From JAXDLH01 sp034666705 (lineage in GTDB: Bacteria; Chloroflexota; UBA6077; SHYK01), in assembly GCA_034666705.1 (NCBI GenBank), contig JAXDLH010000446.1, forward strand, positions 1-23,544: a stretch of 23,544 nucleotides of DNA. The letters are read 5' to 3'. Both the position numbers and the translations under genes were made by a program. Below, in pieces: positions 1 through 7,211 of the stretch; positions within the stretch are counted from its first letter, which is position 1; each line of letters opens with the position of its first letter. A model generated the notes under the pieces. It had not been told where the DNA came from and made no database searches. It worked only from the letters and a program-made list of their open reading frames with translations.

Positions 1-594
1 AACCGAGGTCACATGGCCGATCACCGTTTGCCGCGAGGCGTCCAGGGTGATCTCCGCCCGCTGCCCGGCCTGCACGCGACCCGCGTCGACCTCGTCGATC
101 CGCGCCTCGACCCACAGCTCGCTGGGGTTAAGGACCGCCAGGATCGCCTTGCCGGCCTGCGAGGTGATCGCATCGCCAGGACTCGCGTAGCGCGCGACGA
201 CCACCCCGTCGAACGGGGCGCGGACGCGGACCGTCTGGCCCGAAGCGAGTTGTACGGTCGCCACCGCCTCGCCGCGGTGCACGTCGTCGCCCACCTGAGG
301 CGTCACCGCCCGCACCTGCCCGGCGCTCGTCGGCCCTACCTGGACGAGGGTGCCGGTGATCACGGCGTTGTCGGTGGAGACGTAGCTGGCCTGATCGTGC
401 AGGTACAACACGCCGAACAGGATCACAGGTACCAGTGCCACCAGCACCGCCGGCAGCGCCCAGCGACGCAAGGCAAAGCGGTGGCGCGTCCCCGCGGGTG
501 GCGCGCCACCGCCGTGGCGACCGTAGTGGCCATTGCTGCCATTCGTCGTCGCCGCGGCAGTCGCGGGGCGTGGTTGCTCGCGGGTCTCGATCAC
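1..594 (-). CDS. HlyD/EmrA-like membrane fusion protein (partial, 3' end beyond the left edge)
   Basis: The periplasm- or surface-facing adaptor of an export system, working with the two ABC half-transporters upstream. The visible 198 codons show a polar N-terminus rich in Gly, Asn and His (about residues 1-40), one hydrophobic segment (about 45-66, LPAVLVALVPVILFGVLYL), and then the typical fusion-protein core: 'YVSTDNAVITG', a biotinyl-lipoyl-like half with 'VRAPFDGVVV' and 'SPGDAIT', and 'ELWVEARIDEVD..RVQAGQRAEI'. Together these are characteristic of the HlyD/EmrA family. The start is a GTG that overlaps the ABC stop in the form GTGA, so translation is probably coupled. The C-terminal third lies outside the window. 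What I see supports the family; the cargo is unknown. Confidence 0.88.
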   Translation of the reverse strand, partial: MIETREQPRPATAAATTNGSNGHYGRHGGGAPPAGTRHRFALRRWALPAVLVALVPVILFGVLYLHDQASYVSTDNAVITGTLVQVGPTSAGQVRAVTPQVGDDVHRGEAVATVQLASGQTVRVRAPFDGVVVARYASPGDAITSQAGKAILAVLNPSELWVEARIDEVDAGRVQAGQRAEITLDASRQTVIGHVTSV

Positions 595-2468
595 ACGCGC
601 TCCATTTCGAATTTGGCCGCGGGCATTTCCAGCTCGGCGGCGGGCTCTGTCTCGGCAGCAGTCTGAGCATCCCGCTCGTACTGCATGCGGCAGAGATCGC
701 GGTAGAGGCCCTCCTGGGCCAGCAGCTCGCGGTGCGTGCCGCGCTGCACGATCTCGCCGTGGTCGACCACCAGGATGCAATCAGCATTCCGGATCGTCGA
801 GAGCCGATGGGCGATCACGAACGAGGTGCGCCCCTCCAGCAGACGGGCGAGCGCGGCCTGAATCAGCACCTCGGTGCGGGTATCCACGCTGGCGGTGGCC
901 TCGTCGAGCACCAGGATGCGCGGGTTCGCGAGCACGGCGCGCGCAAAGGCGATGAGCTGCCGCTGCCCCTGCGAGTAGTTCTGGCCGCGCTCGGATACGT
1001 GCGTCTGGTAGCTCTGCGGCAGATGGGAGATGAAGTCATGGGTATTGGCCAGCCGCGCGGCCTGCTCGATCTCCTCGTCGGTTGCCTCCAGCCGGCCGTA
1101 GCGGATGTTGTCGGCAACCGTCCCCGAGAAGAGAAACGGGTCTTGCGGCACCAGCGCCGTCTGACTGCGGAGGGAGGCCATCGTCACGTCGCGGATGTCG
1201 ATCCCGTCGATCAAGATGCTGCCGCTCTGGATGTCGTAAAAGCGCGCGAGCAGGCTCGCGATCGAGGTCTTGCCGGCGCCGGTCGGCCCGACGAGGGCAA
1301 TCGTCTGCCCCGGCTCGGCGACGAACGAGACGTGTTGCAGCACGGGCTTGTCCGGCGTGTAGCTGAAGCAGACGTCGACAAACTCGACGCGTCCCCGGAT
1401 CGGCGGCATCGTCTCCGCATCGGGCTGGTCCTCGACGTCGATCGGGCAGTCCAGCAGGTCGAAGATCTTCTCGCCCGCTGCCATCGCTTGCTGCAGCGTG
1501 TTGTAGACCTGCGCGAGCTCGCGGATCGGCTGGAAGAAGCGGGTTACGTACGTCAGGAACGCGACGACCACGCCTACGGTGATCTCGCCGCTCAGCACCT
1601 GCTGCGTGCCGAACCAGAGCACGATCGCGGTCGCCAGCATGCTCATGAACTCGACGATCGGCGGGAACGCCGCGCCCAGCGCCTGGGCGTACAGGTTGGC
1701 GCGCCGATTGCCGCGGTTGACCTCGTCGAAGCGCCGCTGGCTCTCGTCCTGCCGGGCGAATGCCTGCACTACCCGCACGCCAGCGACGCTCTCCTGGAAG
1801 CCCGCGGCCACCTCGCCAATCGACTCGCGCGTGCGCAGGAACGCCCGCCGCGCCCGGCGCGTGTAGATGATGGTGGCGGCCAGCATGATTGGGAGCACCG
1901 CAAGGGTGTAGAGCGCCAGCTTCGGGCTCAAAGTGACCATGATCGTGATGATGCCGATCAGGATCAGGAAGTCCGCCACGATGTTGAGCAGCCCCTGCGT
2001 CAATAGCTGCTGGAACACGGTCACGTCGTTGACGATGCGCGACATCGTCACGCCCGACTCGTGCTGGTCGTGGTAGCTGAGCGAGAGGTGGTTGATCTTC
2101 TCGAACAGCTCCGTGCGGATCCGGTTCAGCACGTCCTGGGCGACCATGGTCATCGTGTAGCCCTGGTACCCCTGCGACGCCCAGGAGATGACGAGCGTGC
2201 ACGCGAAGAGGCTGGCGATGAAGCTGAGCCCCACGATGTCGCGCTTGGTCGTGAGGAAGTCGTCGATTGCCACCTTGAGCAGGTACGGCCCGAGTAGCTG
2301 CGACCCGGCGGTCACCACTACCAGGAGGAGCGCCCAGACGATCTGCAGGGTGTGGGGGCGCAGATAGTCCCACAGACGGTTGACCACTTTCCGATCGAAG
2401 GCGCGGCCGGTCACGATCTGACCATGCCTGCCTTGCCAGCCACCGCCTGGCCTCCCGCCATGCATCAC
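591..2468 (-). CDS. ABC exporter half-transporter (TMD-NBD), catalytically competent partner
   Basis: A type IV ABC exporter half-transporter of 625 aa, the usual length for the MdlB/YheH/BmrD class. It has an N-terminal six-helix membrane domain (about residues 40-330) and a C-terminal nucleotide-binding domain. Walker A is GPTGAGKTS (394-402), the signature is the variant YSQGQ (498-502), Walker B is ILVLDE (518-523) with the catalytic Glu present, and the switch His is H554 in IAHRLST. The intact Glu and His contrast with the upstream partner and suggest a heterodimer with one canonical and one degenerate site. It starts at GTG 2468, or at the ATG immediately after, and overlaps the upstream stop as GTGA. 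The substrate cannot be deduced; multidrug or lipid-like molecules are usual for the family. Confidence 0.95.
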   Translation of the reverse strand: MMHGGRPGGGWQGRHGQIVTGRAFDRKVVNRLWDYLRPHTLQIVWALLLVVVTAGSQLLGPYLLKVAIDDFLTTKRDIVGLSFIASLFACTLVISWASQGYQGYTMTMVAQDVLNRIRTELFEKINHLSLSYHDQHESGVTMSRIVNDVTVFQQLLTQGLLNIVADFLILIGIITIMVTLSPKLALYTLAVLPIMLAATIIYTRRARRAFLRTRESIGEVAAGFQESVAGVRVVQAFARQDESQRRFDEVNRGNRRANLYAQALGAAFPPIVEFMSMLATAIVLWFGTQQVLSGEITVGVVVAFLTYVTRFFQPIRELAQVYNTLQQAMAAGEKIFDLLDCPIDVEDQPDAETMPPIRGRVEFVDVCFSYTPDKPVLQHVSFVAEPGQTIALVGPTGAGKTSIASLLARFYDIQSGSILIDGIDIRDVTMASLRSQTALVPQDPFLFSGTVADNIRYGRLEATDEEIEQAARLANTHDFISHLPQSYQTHVSERGQNYSQGQRQLIAFARAVLANPRILVLDEATASVDTRTEVLIQAALARLLEGRTSFVIAHRLSTIRNADCILVVDHGEIVQRGTHRELLAQEGLYRDLCRMQYERDAQTAAETEPAAELEMPAAKFEMERV

Positions 2469-4567
2469 GATTCCGTTTGACCTCGTCCACCGCGCTCGTG
2501 CGCGGCGCTCCCCGCGAGCACCGGCCCCACAGGGTCGGCCGCCGTCGCGCGCGCCTCCGTAGGGACAGGCGTCCCTGCCTGTCCGCCCGCCTCGGGCGGG
2601 GAGCCGGTGAGGATAGGTGGCCGTTCGACAGGCTCACGATGAACGGGCGTAGGGGGTGGCCCTTCGAGAGCCTCAGGGCGAACGGATAGGGTAAGGGCCT
2701 CAGAGCGCGCGGATGGGGTGGGTGCCTCAGGGCGAACGGATGGGACGATCGGCCGGTCCTGCTTGAGCACCGACACGACCGACTCGTCGACGAGTTGCAG
2801 TTGGTAGATCTCTGCGTAAATGCTGTTCGTCTCCATCAGCTCGCCGTGCGTGCCCATGCCCACGATCTCGCCCTTGTCGAGCACGATGATCCTGTCCGCG
2901 CTCTGTACCGTGCTCACCCGCTGGGCGATGACGAACGTCGTGCGCCCCTTCATGAGCACGTCGAGCGCCTGGCGGATCAGCGACTCCGTCTCGGTATCGA
3001 CCGCCGACGTGAAGTCGTCCAGGATGAGGATCCGCGGGTCGAGCAACAGGGCGCGGGCAATGGCGATCCGTTGCTTCTGGCCGCCGGAGAGGGTAATGCC
3101 GCGCTCGCCCACCTTGGTGGCGTAGCCGTCCGGGATCTCGCTGATGAAGTCGTGGGCGCGAGCCGCGCGGGCGGCGGCCACGACCTGCTCGTCGGTGGCG
3201 TCCGGCACGCCGAAGGCGATGTTGTCGCGAATCGTGCCGCTGAACAACACCGTGTCCTGCAAAACCATGCCGATCTGACGGCGCAGGCTCTGTAACTGGA
3301 CGTCGCGCACGTCGTGGCCGTCGATCAGCACGCGACCGTCGCTGACGTCGTAGAAGCGCGGAATCAGGTTGACGATGCTCGTCTTGCCGGAGCCGGTCGC
3401 CCCGAGCACGGCCACGGTCTGCCCCGGCTCGGCGCGGAACGTCACGTCGCGCAGCACCGGGGCGCTGCCCACGTAGCTCGACCACACGTGGTCGAAGACG
3501 ACCTCGCCTCGGGCGGTCGGGAGGGGCGGCGCGCCGGGGGTGTCGTCCACATCCAGTGGCGCGTCGAGGATCTCGAAAATGCGCTCGCCCGCGGCCATCG
3601 CCTGCGAGGCCTGGCCAATGAGGTTGCCGAGCCGGCGAATCGGCCGGGTGAGGAGGAGCAAGTAGGTGTTGAACGCGACGAGCTGCCCGACGGATAGCTC
3701 CCCGGTGATGATCAGGTAGCCGCCGAACCAGAGCACCACCACGGTGCCCAACTGCGAGATGACGTCCATGAACGGGTTGGCGAAGACCGAGATCTCCGTC
3801 GTCTCGAGGTATTGGCGCTGGAGCACGGCGTTCTGCGTCTTGAACTTCTGGATCTCGTACGGCTCACGCGCGAACGCTCGGACGACGCGCGCCCCGGCGA
3901 TGTTCTCCTGCACAACGGTGGCCAGCACTGCCAGCTCCTGCTGTACCTGCCAGTACAGCGGCCGGATGGCGCGGTTGTACAGCGTGACGGTGCGCGCCAC
4001 GAAGGGCAGCATGACCATCGAGGCGATCGCGAGCTTCCAGTTGGTGAGGAAGAGCACGACGCCGATGGCGCTGCACATCAGCACGATCTGCACCAGCATG
4101 ATGAAGCCGCGGCCGGAGAAGTTGCGGAGCTGCTCGACGTCGCTCGTCGCGCGGGCCATGAGCTGCCCGGTCTGGGCCTGGTCGTGCCAGCTAAACGACA
4201 GCTTCTGTAAATGTTCGTACATCAGGCGCCGCAGGTCGTACGCGACGCACTGCGCGCCGTACTCGCCGAGGAAGCCCTGGCCCCACTGCAGCGCGCCCTT
4301 GAAGATCGTAAGCACGATTGTCAGCATCGCGGCCCAGGCGACGATCGCCGACGGATCGGTTGCTGCCGGGCACGACGAGCGAGTCGAGGCGGCCCGATTG
4401 ATGCCGCAGTCGATCACCTGCCGGACGAGATCGGGCATATAGAGATCGATGAGGCTGGCGACGAATAGGCAGGCGTACGCGACGACCACGGTGACCCAGT
4501 ACGGGCGCAGGTAGCCAAGGATGCGGACCAGTACGGTCAAAGCGTGTGCCCGAGCGGCGCACGCCAC
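2465..4567 (-). CDS. ABC exporter half-transporter with degenerate ATPase site and repeat-derived C-terminal tail
   Basis: First gene of the exporter operon, 700 aa, about 100 aa longer than the MdlA/YheI/BmrC/TM287 family. It has an N-terminal membrane domain (about 20-320) and an NBD with Walker A GATGSGKTS (389-397) and LSGGQ (493-497). Walker B is ILILDD (513-518), so Asp518 replaces the catalytic Glu, and Gln549 (IAQRVST) replaces the switch His. These are the known marks of the degenerate half of heterodimeric exporters. Residues from about 603 form a Pro/Glu/Ser-rich tail with three 9-residue repeats, encoded by repeat DNA at 2561-2750. The start is uncertain: GTG 4567 has no clear Shine-Dalgarno site, and a TTG at 4540 gives the usual family N-terminus (LVRILGYLRPYW). 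A good sigma-70-like promoter lies upstream. Confidence 0.93.
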   Translation of the reverse strand: MACAARAHALTVLVRILGYLRPYWVTVVVAYACLFVASLIDLYMPDLVRQVIDCGINRAASTRSSCPAATDPSAIVAWAAMLTIVLTIFKGALQWGQGFLGEYGAQCVAYDLRRLMYEHLQKLSFSWHDQAQTGQLMARATSDVEQLRNFSGRGFIMLVQIVLMCSAIGVVLFLTNWKLAIASMVMLPFVARTVTLYNRAIRPLYWQVQQELAVLATVVQENIAGARVVRAFAREPYEIQKFKTQNAVLQRQYLETTEISVFANPFMDVISQLGTVVVLWFGGYLIITGELSVGQLVAFNTYLLLLTRPIRRLGNLIGQASQAMAAGERIFEILDAPLDVDDTPGAPPLPTARGEVVFDHVWSSYVGSAPVLRDVTFRAEPGQTVAVLGATGSGKTSIVNLIPRFYDVSDGRVLIDGHDVRDVQLQSLRRQIGMVLQDTVLFSGTIRDNIAFGVPDATDEQVVAAARAARAHDFISEIPDGYATKVGERGITLSGGQKQRIAIARALLLDPRILILDDFTSAVDTETESLIRQALDVLMKGRTTFVIAQRVSTVQSADRIIVLDKGEIVGMGTHGELMETNSIYAEIYQLQLVDESVVSVLKQDRPIVPSVRPEAPTPSARSEALTLSVRPEALEGPPPTPVHREPVERPPILTGSPPEAGGQAGTPVPTEARATAADPVGPVLAGSAAHERGGRGQTES
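2561..2750. repeat. Dispersed palindromic repeat plus three 27-bp tandem repeats inside an ABC gene
   Basis: Repeat-like DNA within the 3' end of the first ABC gene. At 2561-2584 two mutually exclusive hairpins overlap: AGGGAC/GTCCCT (2561-2566 with 2571-2576) and GGACAGGC/GCCTGTCC (2563-2570 with 2577-2584). A third, CCGCCCG-CCT-CGGGCGG, follows at 2583-2599. CCGTTC (2621-2626) and GAACGG (2641-2646) form an outer pair. Then three 27-bp units begin at 2670, 2697 and 2724, sharing the core CCTCAGGGCGAACGGAT (the middle copy is diverged). Because 27 is 9 codons, the array stays in frame and encodes a 9-residue repeat. The style matches dispersed intergenic repeats common in high-GC genomes, but copy number elsewhere is not visible here. 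Confidence 0.75.
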
Positions 4568-4874
4568 GCACTGATCATAGGGTCCAACAGTGGCGCGTTG
4601 TCCATAGGGTCAAATCGTACCTAGAGTTGAACGCGCCGTCAAGAACAGATGCGAATTCGTGAAGTATTTGAGTCGGCGCGTCGTCAAGCCCATCGTTCCG
4701 CAGATGGGGACGCCGCGGTTGTGCACAGGCAGCGAGGGGCGAGCGAGCCTGCGGCTGCGGTAGATACGAACGTCGAGATCAGGAGTCGTGAGGCTGGGCC
4801 AGGGAGCACGGCTGACCGCGGGACGACGCAGTGCCACACGGCCGCAAGTGCTGGATGGACCGTGCTTGCGTGAG
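4568..4874. other. Intergenic region between exporter operon and NiCoT gene
   Basis: About 307 bp without a supported gene. The left 75 bp hold the promoter of the ABC operon and a 9-bp direct repeat, CATAGGGTC, at 4576-4584 and 4603-4611 (27 bp apart, plus-strand reading), placed between the -10 element and the start codon. A 13-codon open frame (minus strand, ATG 4578 to TGA 4537) ends as TTGA over the alternative TTG start of the ABC gene. The remaining part, 4643-4874, has no recognisable gene, repeat or terminator; short open frames there have no family resemblance. Confidence 0.5.
4614..4642 (-). promoter_or_regulatory. Sigma-70-like promoter of the ABC exporter operon
   Basis: Read on the minus strand: -35 TTGACG (4642-4637), 17-bp spacer, -10 TACGAT (4619-4614). 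Transcription would begin near 4607, about 40 nt before the GTG at 4567. The direct repeat GACCCTATG (minus-strand reading) lies at and just downstream of the predicted start, where a repressor could bind. This is a sequence match only. Confidence 0.6.
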
Positions 4875-5942
4875 CTAGCCCTCGACCAGTGTGGCCCAGC
4901 GCTCGTCGACGCGGCGGAGCTTGAAGACGACGAAGGCCACGATCCAGGTCACCACGAATGCTCCGACAATGATGAATCCGAGCTGACTCAGGTCGAAATC
5001 GCCGATCATATCCCACAGCCCGCCGCTCAGGCCGAGCCGCTGGGTGAGGACTTGCAGCACCTCGACGCCACCCACAAAGAGGGCGATGAACACCGAGAGG
5101 CCGGTGATCGTCAGGTTGTAGAACAGCTTGCGGATCGGGCTGGAGAAGGCCCACGCATAGCACTTCGCCATGAACGCGCCGTCGGTGGTGTCCATCAAGG
5201 TCATCCCGGCGGCGAAGATGAGCGGCAGCGAGAGTACGGCGACAAGCGGCAAGCCGTGCGAGGCGGCACCGGCCGAGATGGCGAGGAGCGCGACCTCCGA
5301 GGCGGTATCGAAGCCAAGCCCGAATACGAAGCCGATCGGATACATCTGCCAGCTCGAGTCGACCAGGCGGAAGAGCCAGCGGAACAGGCGGGTCATGAGG
5401 CCGCCCGTGGCGAGCTGCTGCTCGAGCGCGTCGCGGTCGTATTCGCCGTGCTGCATCCGTCGGTAGATGCGGACGATCTCGACGAGGATCATCAGGTTCA
5501 GGAGGCCGATCAGCAGCAGGAAGCAGCCAGACACGCTGGTGCCGATGAGCGCGCCGAGCTCGCGCAGTTGGCCGCCGTCGTCGACCACACTGTCGACGAT
5601 GCTCTTCACCGCGAAGCCGAGCGCCAGGGCGATGAGCAGCACGACCGACGAATGGCCCAGCGAGAAGAAGAAGCCGACCCCAACCGGTCGTCGGCCCTGC
5701 TGGAGCAGCTTGCGGGTGATGTTGTCGATGGCGGAGATGTGGTCGGCGTCGAACGCGTGGCGCAGGCCAAAGCTGTAGGCGAGCGCGCCGAGGCCCAGCA
5801 GTTCCGGGTGCTCGGCGGCCTGGGAGAGGAGCATGACCCAACCGACGATGTGCAGCCCGGCGATGAACCCATAGAACCCACCGAGGCGCGCGCGCTCGCC
5901 AGCATCAAAGCCGCGGGCGAGCGTACGGACTGCGTCGATCAC
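4875..5942 (-). CDS. NiCoT-family nickel/cobalt permease
   Basis: A membrane permease for Ni2+ and/or Co2+ uptake, 355 aa, normal for the HoxN/NixA/NhlF family. The family signature HX4DH appears as RHAFDADH (residues 61-68) in the second membrane helix, followed by ISAIDN. FSLGHSSV (94-100), LGFDTASE (209-216) and the MTLMDTTDGAFM motif are also present, with about eight hydrophobic helices in all. I place the start at GTG 5942, preceded by GGGAG six bases upstream. An in-frame ATG at 6005 would add 21 residues with a C-x-C...C-H cluster and has a crowded AGGAG. It lies last in a minus-strand run after the EutA-like and His-rich methyltransferase genes, and 350 bp separate it from the latter. 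Metal preference cannot be read from sequence alone; the B12-linked neighbour favours cobalt. Confidence 0.93.
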   Translation of the reverse strand: MIDAVRTLARGFDAGERARLGGFYGFIAGLHIVGWVMLLSQAAEHPELLGLGALAYSFGLRHAFDADHISAIDNITRKLLQQGRRPVGVGFFFSLGHSSVVLLIALALGFAVKSIVDSVVDDGGQLRELGALIGTSVSGCFLLLIGLLNLMILVEIVRIYRRMQHGEYDRDALEQQLATGGLMTRLFRWLFRLVDSSWQMYPIGFVFGLGFDTASEVALLAISAGAASHGLPLVAVLSLPLIFAAGMTLMDTTDGAFMAKCYAWAFSSPIRKLFYNLTITGLSVFIALFVGGVEVLQVLTQRLGLSGGLWDMIGDFDLSQLGFIIVGAFVVTWIVAFVVFKLRRVDERWATLVEG

Positions 5943-6024
5943 GTCGATCTCCCGAGGATGGCATACCGCGCGTGGCGTACAGCTACACGGAGAGGCGCGA
6001 GGCATTGCTCCTGCAACGAGCCGC

Positions 6025-6030
6025 ATTATA
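6025..6030 (-). promoter_or_regulatory. Possible -10 element (TATAAT) upstream of NiCoT gene
   Basis: A perfect TATAAT on the minus strand within otherwise GC-rich DNA, with a start predicted near 6018 and a leader of about 76 nt. No good -35 is visible at 16-18 bp. The leader contains a six-base-pair stem, CGTTGC-AGGA-GCAATG, next to the alternative ATG at 6005. No NikR box or cobalamin riboswitch core was recognised. Confidence 0.35.
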
Positions 6031-6124
6031 GCCCGCACCCGAGATAGAGCGCTAGTCCATGCAGATGCAATCGCTTGCAACAAGGTGGCGATTTCCTCGG
6101 CGGCGAGCCCGCCGGCTGCCGCCG

Positions 6125-6141
6125 CTGACCCGCGGGGTCAG
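6125..6141. repeat. Short palindrome next to the structured element
   Basis: CTGACCC-GCG-GGGTCAG, a perfect 7-bp stem with a 3-base loop, lies 14 bp left of the larger inverted repeat. No run of T follows on either strand. It may be part of the same element or an independent protein-binding site. Confidence 0.5.
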
Positions 6142-6155
6142 TTGCTACGGCTGCA

Positions 6156-6269
6156 GCCATTGCGTCCGGTAGGGAAGGGGCTCGTCCCCTTCCGCCCGGG
6201 TAGGTTGGGCCCAGCGCTGGTGGCGGGGGCTGGCCCCCGTCCTACCGGAACGGCGGCGGACGCAATGGC
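6156..6269. repeat. Structured inverted-repeat element (about 114 bp)
   Basis: The outer arms GCCATTGCGTCC (6156-6167) and GGACGCAATGGC (6258-6269) are a perfect 12-bp inverted repeat. A second pair, CCGGTAGG (6166-6173) and CCTACCGG (6241-6248), lies just inside it, offset by 9 bases on the right arm. Inside are two further hairpins: GAAGGGG-CTCGT-CCCCTTC (6174-6192) and CGGGGGC-TG-GCCCCCG (6224-6239). The whole could fold as a branched cruciform or RNA. It lies in the gap between the methyltransferase stop and the NiCoT gene. It could be a non-autonomous mobile element, a dispersed palindromic repeat or an RNA structure separating expression of the two genes; no T-tract argues for a simple terminator. 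Confidence 0.75.
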
Positions 6270-6291
6270 GCTGTCCTTGACAACCGACCCG

Positions 6292-7119
6292 CTAATGCCC
6301 GTCGTGGGTATGCGCGCCGGCCGCGGCGCCATGCGCGTCCTCGCCATCTGGCAGATGCAGGTGGTCGCGAATGCCGGCCATGAGCGCCGACTGGAACTCT
6401 TTCCAGAAGCACTCGGCGCAGGCGAACCCGGCCTCGCGGAGCCAGCCGAGTTGCTCTTCCACGGTGCCGGGCAGGTTGCTGCCGCCGTGGGAGCCGCTGA
6501 ACCCTGAGTCTGGATCCTTCGTCGCCCACCGCGCGAGCGGGAGGAGCTCGGGACGGGCAATCCGCACGTAGTCATAGTTCAGGAAGATCCCGCCATGGCC
6601 GAGTAGACCGAAAGTCTCGGTGTAGAGCTGGCGGAGGCGGTTCGGATCACGCAGATTGTGGAGCGCAATCGTCGAGACGGCGACGTCGAACGGCCCCTTC
6701 ACCGCGCCGGTCCACTCGGGGCTCGCCAGGTTCGCTTGCACGAACTCAACCCGGTTCTCGAACCGCTCTAGCCGCTTACGCGCCTCGGCGAGCATCTGGA
6801 GCGAGCCGTCGACCAGCGTGGCCTGCGCGCCGTGGAACTGGGCGAGCAACACCTCGTCGAGGTTGCCCGGCCCTGCGCCGAGGTTGACGTAGCGAAATTC
6901 CTGGTCGTGCTCTTTGGGAATCAGCGAGCGCACCATTGCGAACTGGCGCTGGCGCTGGTCGGCGCGCGCCCCCTCGCGCTCGAGCCAGAAGGCGACGTAC
7001 TCCTCGTTGGCCCAATCCTCGTGGGGCCGATGGGCGTCGTGTTCGTGATGCGCGCCATGCTCGGCATGCTCCTCGTGTGCAGCATGCTCGGCATGCTCAT
7101 GGTGGTGGGTGGCTTCCAC
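6292..7119 (-). CDS. Class I SAM-dependent methyltransferase with His-rich N- and C-termini
   Basis: A 275-aa protein with a Rossmann-type methyltransferase core. Motif I is VNLGAGPG (78-85), followed by an acidic VDGS strand end, a motif IV-like 'FDVAVSTIALHN' and 'LGHGGIFLNYDYV'. The core resembles general class I methyltransferases and no substrate is recognisable. The unusual part is the ends: 13 of the first 33 residues are His in an Ala/Glu-His pattern, and the last residues again carry a His cluster (AHTHDGH). Such tails are known in nickel, cobalt and zinc accessory proteins (HypB, SlyD, UreE types) as metal stores. The start is GTG 7119 with GGAGG eight bases upstream. It lies 92 bp after the EutA-like gene and upstream of the NiCoT gene, suggesting a metal-linked role. 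Confidence 0.85.
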   Translation of the reverse strand: MEATHHHEHAEHAAHEEHAEHGAHHEHDAHRPHEDWANEEYVAFWLEREGARADQRQRQFAMVRSLIPKEHDQEFRYVNLGAGPGNLDEVLLAQFHGAQATLVDGSLQMLAEARKRLERFENRVEFVQANLASPEWTGAVKGPFDVAVSTIALHNLRDPNRLRQLYTETFGLLGHGGIFLNYDYVRIARPELLPLARWATKDPDSGFSGSHGGSNLPGTVEEQLGWLREAGFACAECFWKEFQSALMAGIRDHLHLPDGEDAHGAAAGAHTHDGH

Positions 7120-7211
7120 TGTGAAGACCTCCGGTGCGGTGGTACGTCGCGCGGCGTTTCCGGCTATCCTACTCGACGCTCAAGTTGAGCGCATGTATGT
7201 CCAACTCCGAC

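Noticed and set aside
435..2006. Long plus-strand open frame opposite the ABC gene
   Set aside because: Its translation is Arg/Ala/His-rich with no family features and it lies antisense to a clear ABC transporter; it is a high-GC shadow.
4788..6047. Long plus-strand open frame opposite the NiCoT gene
   Set aside because: Its low-complexity acidic/His composition mirrors the antisense of membrane-helix codons; the NiCoT motifs on the minus strand are unambiguous.
5943..6083. NikR box or Ni/Co riboswitch before the NiCoT gene
   Set aside because: No GTATGA-type palindrome and no NiCo-riboswitch-like G-rich junctions were recognised; only a short stem is seen.
6156..6269. Intrinsic terminator for the methyltransferase gene
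   Set aside because: The stems are present but no T-run follows on the minus strand.
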